A stretch of 41,789 bases of DNA from Nocardioides albidus (GTDB taxonomy: Bacteria; Actinomycetota; Actinomycetes; Propionibacteriales; Nocardioidaceae). Shown here in pieces: positions 40,339 to 41,789 of the stretch (its first letter is position 1; every line of letters begins with the position of its first letter). The DNA lies in NCBI RefSeq assembly GCF_006335005.1, contig NZ_VDMP01000016.1:1-41789 (forward strand), given 5' to 3'. The position numbers were made by a program, and so were the translations under genes. Below the pieces are notes generated by a model, which did no database searches, was not told the origin of the DNA, and saw only the letters and a program-made list of their open reading frames with translations.

Positions 40339-41507
40339 CCCCGCCGACGAGCCCGCCGACGACCCCGGCGACGACCCCGGCGACGAGGTGGCGGCTGTCC
40401 CGGACCCGGGTGGTCGTGGTGGCGGGGATCGTGCTCGCGCTGGTCGTGGCGGTGTGGACGACCCGCGGCGCCGAGGAGTACCCAGGCGTCGCCGACCCGC
40501 GCAATCCCGGGCCCGAGGGCGCCCAGGCGCTGGCCCGTGTCCTCGACGACCAGGGGGTCGACGTCACCATCGCCCGCTCGGCCGACGCCTTCGAGGAGGC
40601 ACAGGTCGACGGGGCCACGACGGTCGTCGTGAGCGGGACCGACCAGCTGGCTGCGAGCACTCTCGAGCGGATGCGCCGCCACGCCGCGGGCGCCGCCCGG
40701 ATCGTGCTCGTCGAGCCCGACTACGCGCTGGTGCAGGAGATCGACCCCGGACTCGGCCAGCTCGGCGTGTCGGCCGACGAGGACGACGCGGTCCGCGCCC
40801 ACTGCCCCGACGGGGTCGCGGGGGTGGACCTGGACGGGCTGAGGATCGAGGTCGACAGCGCGACGTCGTACAACGGCGAGGGCTGCTTCCCGCGAGGCGA
40901 GCGCGCCCTGGTCCGCACCGTCGGGGGCCTCGTGCTCCTCGGCGCGGGCCAGGCCCTCACCAACGACCAGATCACCCGCGCGGACAACGCGGCACTGGGC
41001 CTGCGGCTGCTCGGCCAGGACCCGCGCCTGGTCTGGTACGTCCCCGACGCGACCGACGCGGTCTCCGACGACGCCGTGACGATCGGCACCCTGCTGCCCG
41101 ACTGGATCGGCCCCGCGCTGTGGATCCTCGCGCTCGCGGGGATCGCGCTGCTGCTGTGGCGGGTACGCCGGCTCGGCCCGCTGTCCACCGAGCCGCTGCC
41201 CGTCGTGGTGCGCGCCGTGGAGACCGCGAGCAGCCGCGGCCGGATGTATCGCCGCAGCGGCGACCGGGCGCACGCCGCCCGCGCCCTGCGCGGCGCCGCG
41301 CGATCCGACATCGCCCGCCGGCTGCGCCTGGACCGCGGCGCCCCGACCCAGGTGGTCGTCGAGGCGGCCGCCCGCCACCTGGGCGCTCCGGCCGAGACCG
41401 TGGCCGCCCTGCTCGACGACCACCGCATGCCACCGGCGACCGACCAGGACCTGGTCCGGCTCGCGCAGGACCTGGCCCGACTGAGGAGAGAGGTACGACG
41501 CTCATGA
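40335..41507 (+). CDS. DUF4350-domain membrane protein
   Basis: A 390-residue protein. A Thr/Pro-rich start (MTPPTSPPTTPATTPAT) is followed by a membrane helix near 26-42, an extracytoplasmic DUF4350 domain of about 200 residues (PGPEGAQALARVLDDQGVDV, VVSGTDQLAAS, ALVRTVGGLVLLGAGQALTN), a second helix near 257-276 (GPALWILALAGIALLLW) and a cytoplasmic helical tail. This is the partner usually found with DUF4129 and MoxR genes. Its role is unproven; a link to MoxR-dependent assembly of an envelope protein complex is inference. Confidence 0.8.
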   Translation: MTPPTSPPTTPATTPATRWRLSRTRVVVVAGIVLALVVAVWTTRGAEEYPGVADPRNPGPEGAQALARVLDDQGVDVTIARSADAFEEAQVDGATTVVVSGTDQLAASTLERMRRHAAGAARIVLVEPDYALVQEIDPGLGQLGVSADEDDAVRAHCPDGVAGVDLDGLRIEVDSATSYNGEGCFPRGERALVRTVGGLVLLGAGQALTNDQITRADNAALGLRLLGQDPRLVWYVPDATDAVSDDAVTIGTLLPDWIGPALWILALAGIALLLWRVRRLGPLSTEPLPVVVRAVETASSRGRMYRRSGDRAHAARALRGAARSDIARRLRLDRGAPTQVVVEAAARHLGAPAETVAALLDDHRMPPATDQDLVRLAQDLARLRREVRRS

Positions 41508-41789
41508 CCCAGACCATCCACGAGGCCGGCGTGCGCGAGCGGCTGCTGGCCGTGCGCCAGGAGGTCGCCAAGGCCGTGGTCGGCCAGGACGCGGCCGTGT
41601 CCGGGCTGCTCGTCGCGCTGCTGTGCGGCGGCCACGTCCTCATGGAGGGCGTGCCCGGGACGGCGAAGACCCTGCTCGTGCGGACCCTGGCCCAGAGCCT
41701 GGACGTGCAGACCCGCCGGGTGCAGTTCACCCCCGATCTGATGCCGGGCGACATCACCGGCTCGCTGGTCATCGACTCCGCGGGCGGCG
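41504..41789 (+). CDS. MoxR-family AAA+ ATPase, N-terminal part (cut by right edge)
   Basis: The first 95 codons of an AAA+ ATPase: MTQTIHEAGVRERLLAVRQE, VAKAVVGQDAAVSGLLVALL, Walker A GVPGTAKT and the MoxR block VQFTPDLMPGDITGSLVID. A complete MoxR is about 320-350 residues, so Walker B and the sensor regions lie outside. MoxR proteins act as chaperones with DUF58/VWA partners. ATG 41504 overlaps the DUF4350 stop. Confidence 0.92.
   Translation, partial: MTQTIHEAGVRERLLAVRQEVAKAVVGQDAAVSGLLVALLCGGHVLMEGVPGTAKTLLVRTLAQSLDVQTRRVQFTPDLMPGDITGSLVIDSAGG

Noticed and set aside
40340..40392. Short repeats near the start of the DUF4350 gene
   Set aside because: They encode a Thr/Pro-rich start; codon repetition explains them.

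Overview
The window is a high-GC actinobacterial chromosome segment. The S10, spc and alpha ribosomal clusters have actinobacterial content (Zn-type S14, acidic tails on L17 and S3, a short adenylate kinase). Many starts look leaderless: a TANNNT -10 box followed by 6-7 nt and then ATG or GTG. There is also an actinobacterial-type SOS box. Overall style suggests Nocardioidaceae (Nocardioides-like), but that is inference without any database search.

Layout. 1-1090: an edge-truncated DUF222/13E12-type gene behind an SOS box, then a decayed IS481-type element. 1085-1903: a secreted metzincin protease. 2052-8797: an accessory locus. A tightly coupled minus-strand operon encodes a BchC-like dehydrogenase, a divergent 6-pyruvoyl-tetrahydropterin-synthase-like protein, a GT4 glycosyltransferase, a flippase-like membrane protein and a RibD-C reductase. 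It is divergent from a CDP-alcohol phosphatidyltransferase fused to an LTA-synthase-like phosphatase domain and a small membrane protein. Five 13-bp tandem repeats lie between the two arms. This is the best candidate here for an undescribed pathway, possibly a pterin/pyrimidine-linked or otherwise unusual phosphoglycolipid. 8770-11086: a GT87 mannosyltransferase, ECF sigma factor and zinc anti-sigma operon. 11109-14782: xthA, a DUF6542-like membrane protein, a YciO/Sua5 protein, ispH and a membrane protein.

14805-38170 (minus strand): the ribosomal super-cluster, transcribed from rpsJ at the right to rplQ at the left. The S10 and spc parts (rpsJ to rplO) are nearly gapless, with many start/stop overlaps. 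A long hairpin separates rplO from secY-adk-map. Between map and infA the cluster is interrupted by about 6.7 kb carrying an isochorismate synthase, a TerC protein behind a probable yybP-ykoY (manganese) riboswitch, an FHA-FHA-ABC exporter like Rv1747, an LLM flavin oxidoreductase and a small membrane protein. The alpha part (infA, rpmJ, rpsM, rpsK, rpsD, rpoA, rplQ) has larger gaps, a strong hairpin between rpsD and rpoA, and two related palindromic repeats between rpoA and rplQ.

38546-41789 (plus strand): a translationally coupled operon of a glycerophosphodiester-phosphodiesterase-type membrane-domain protein, DUF4129 protein, DUF4350 protein and a MoxR AAA+ ATPase cut by the right edge. 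No tRNA, rRNA or CRISPR array was seen.
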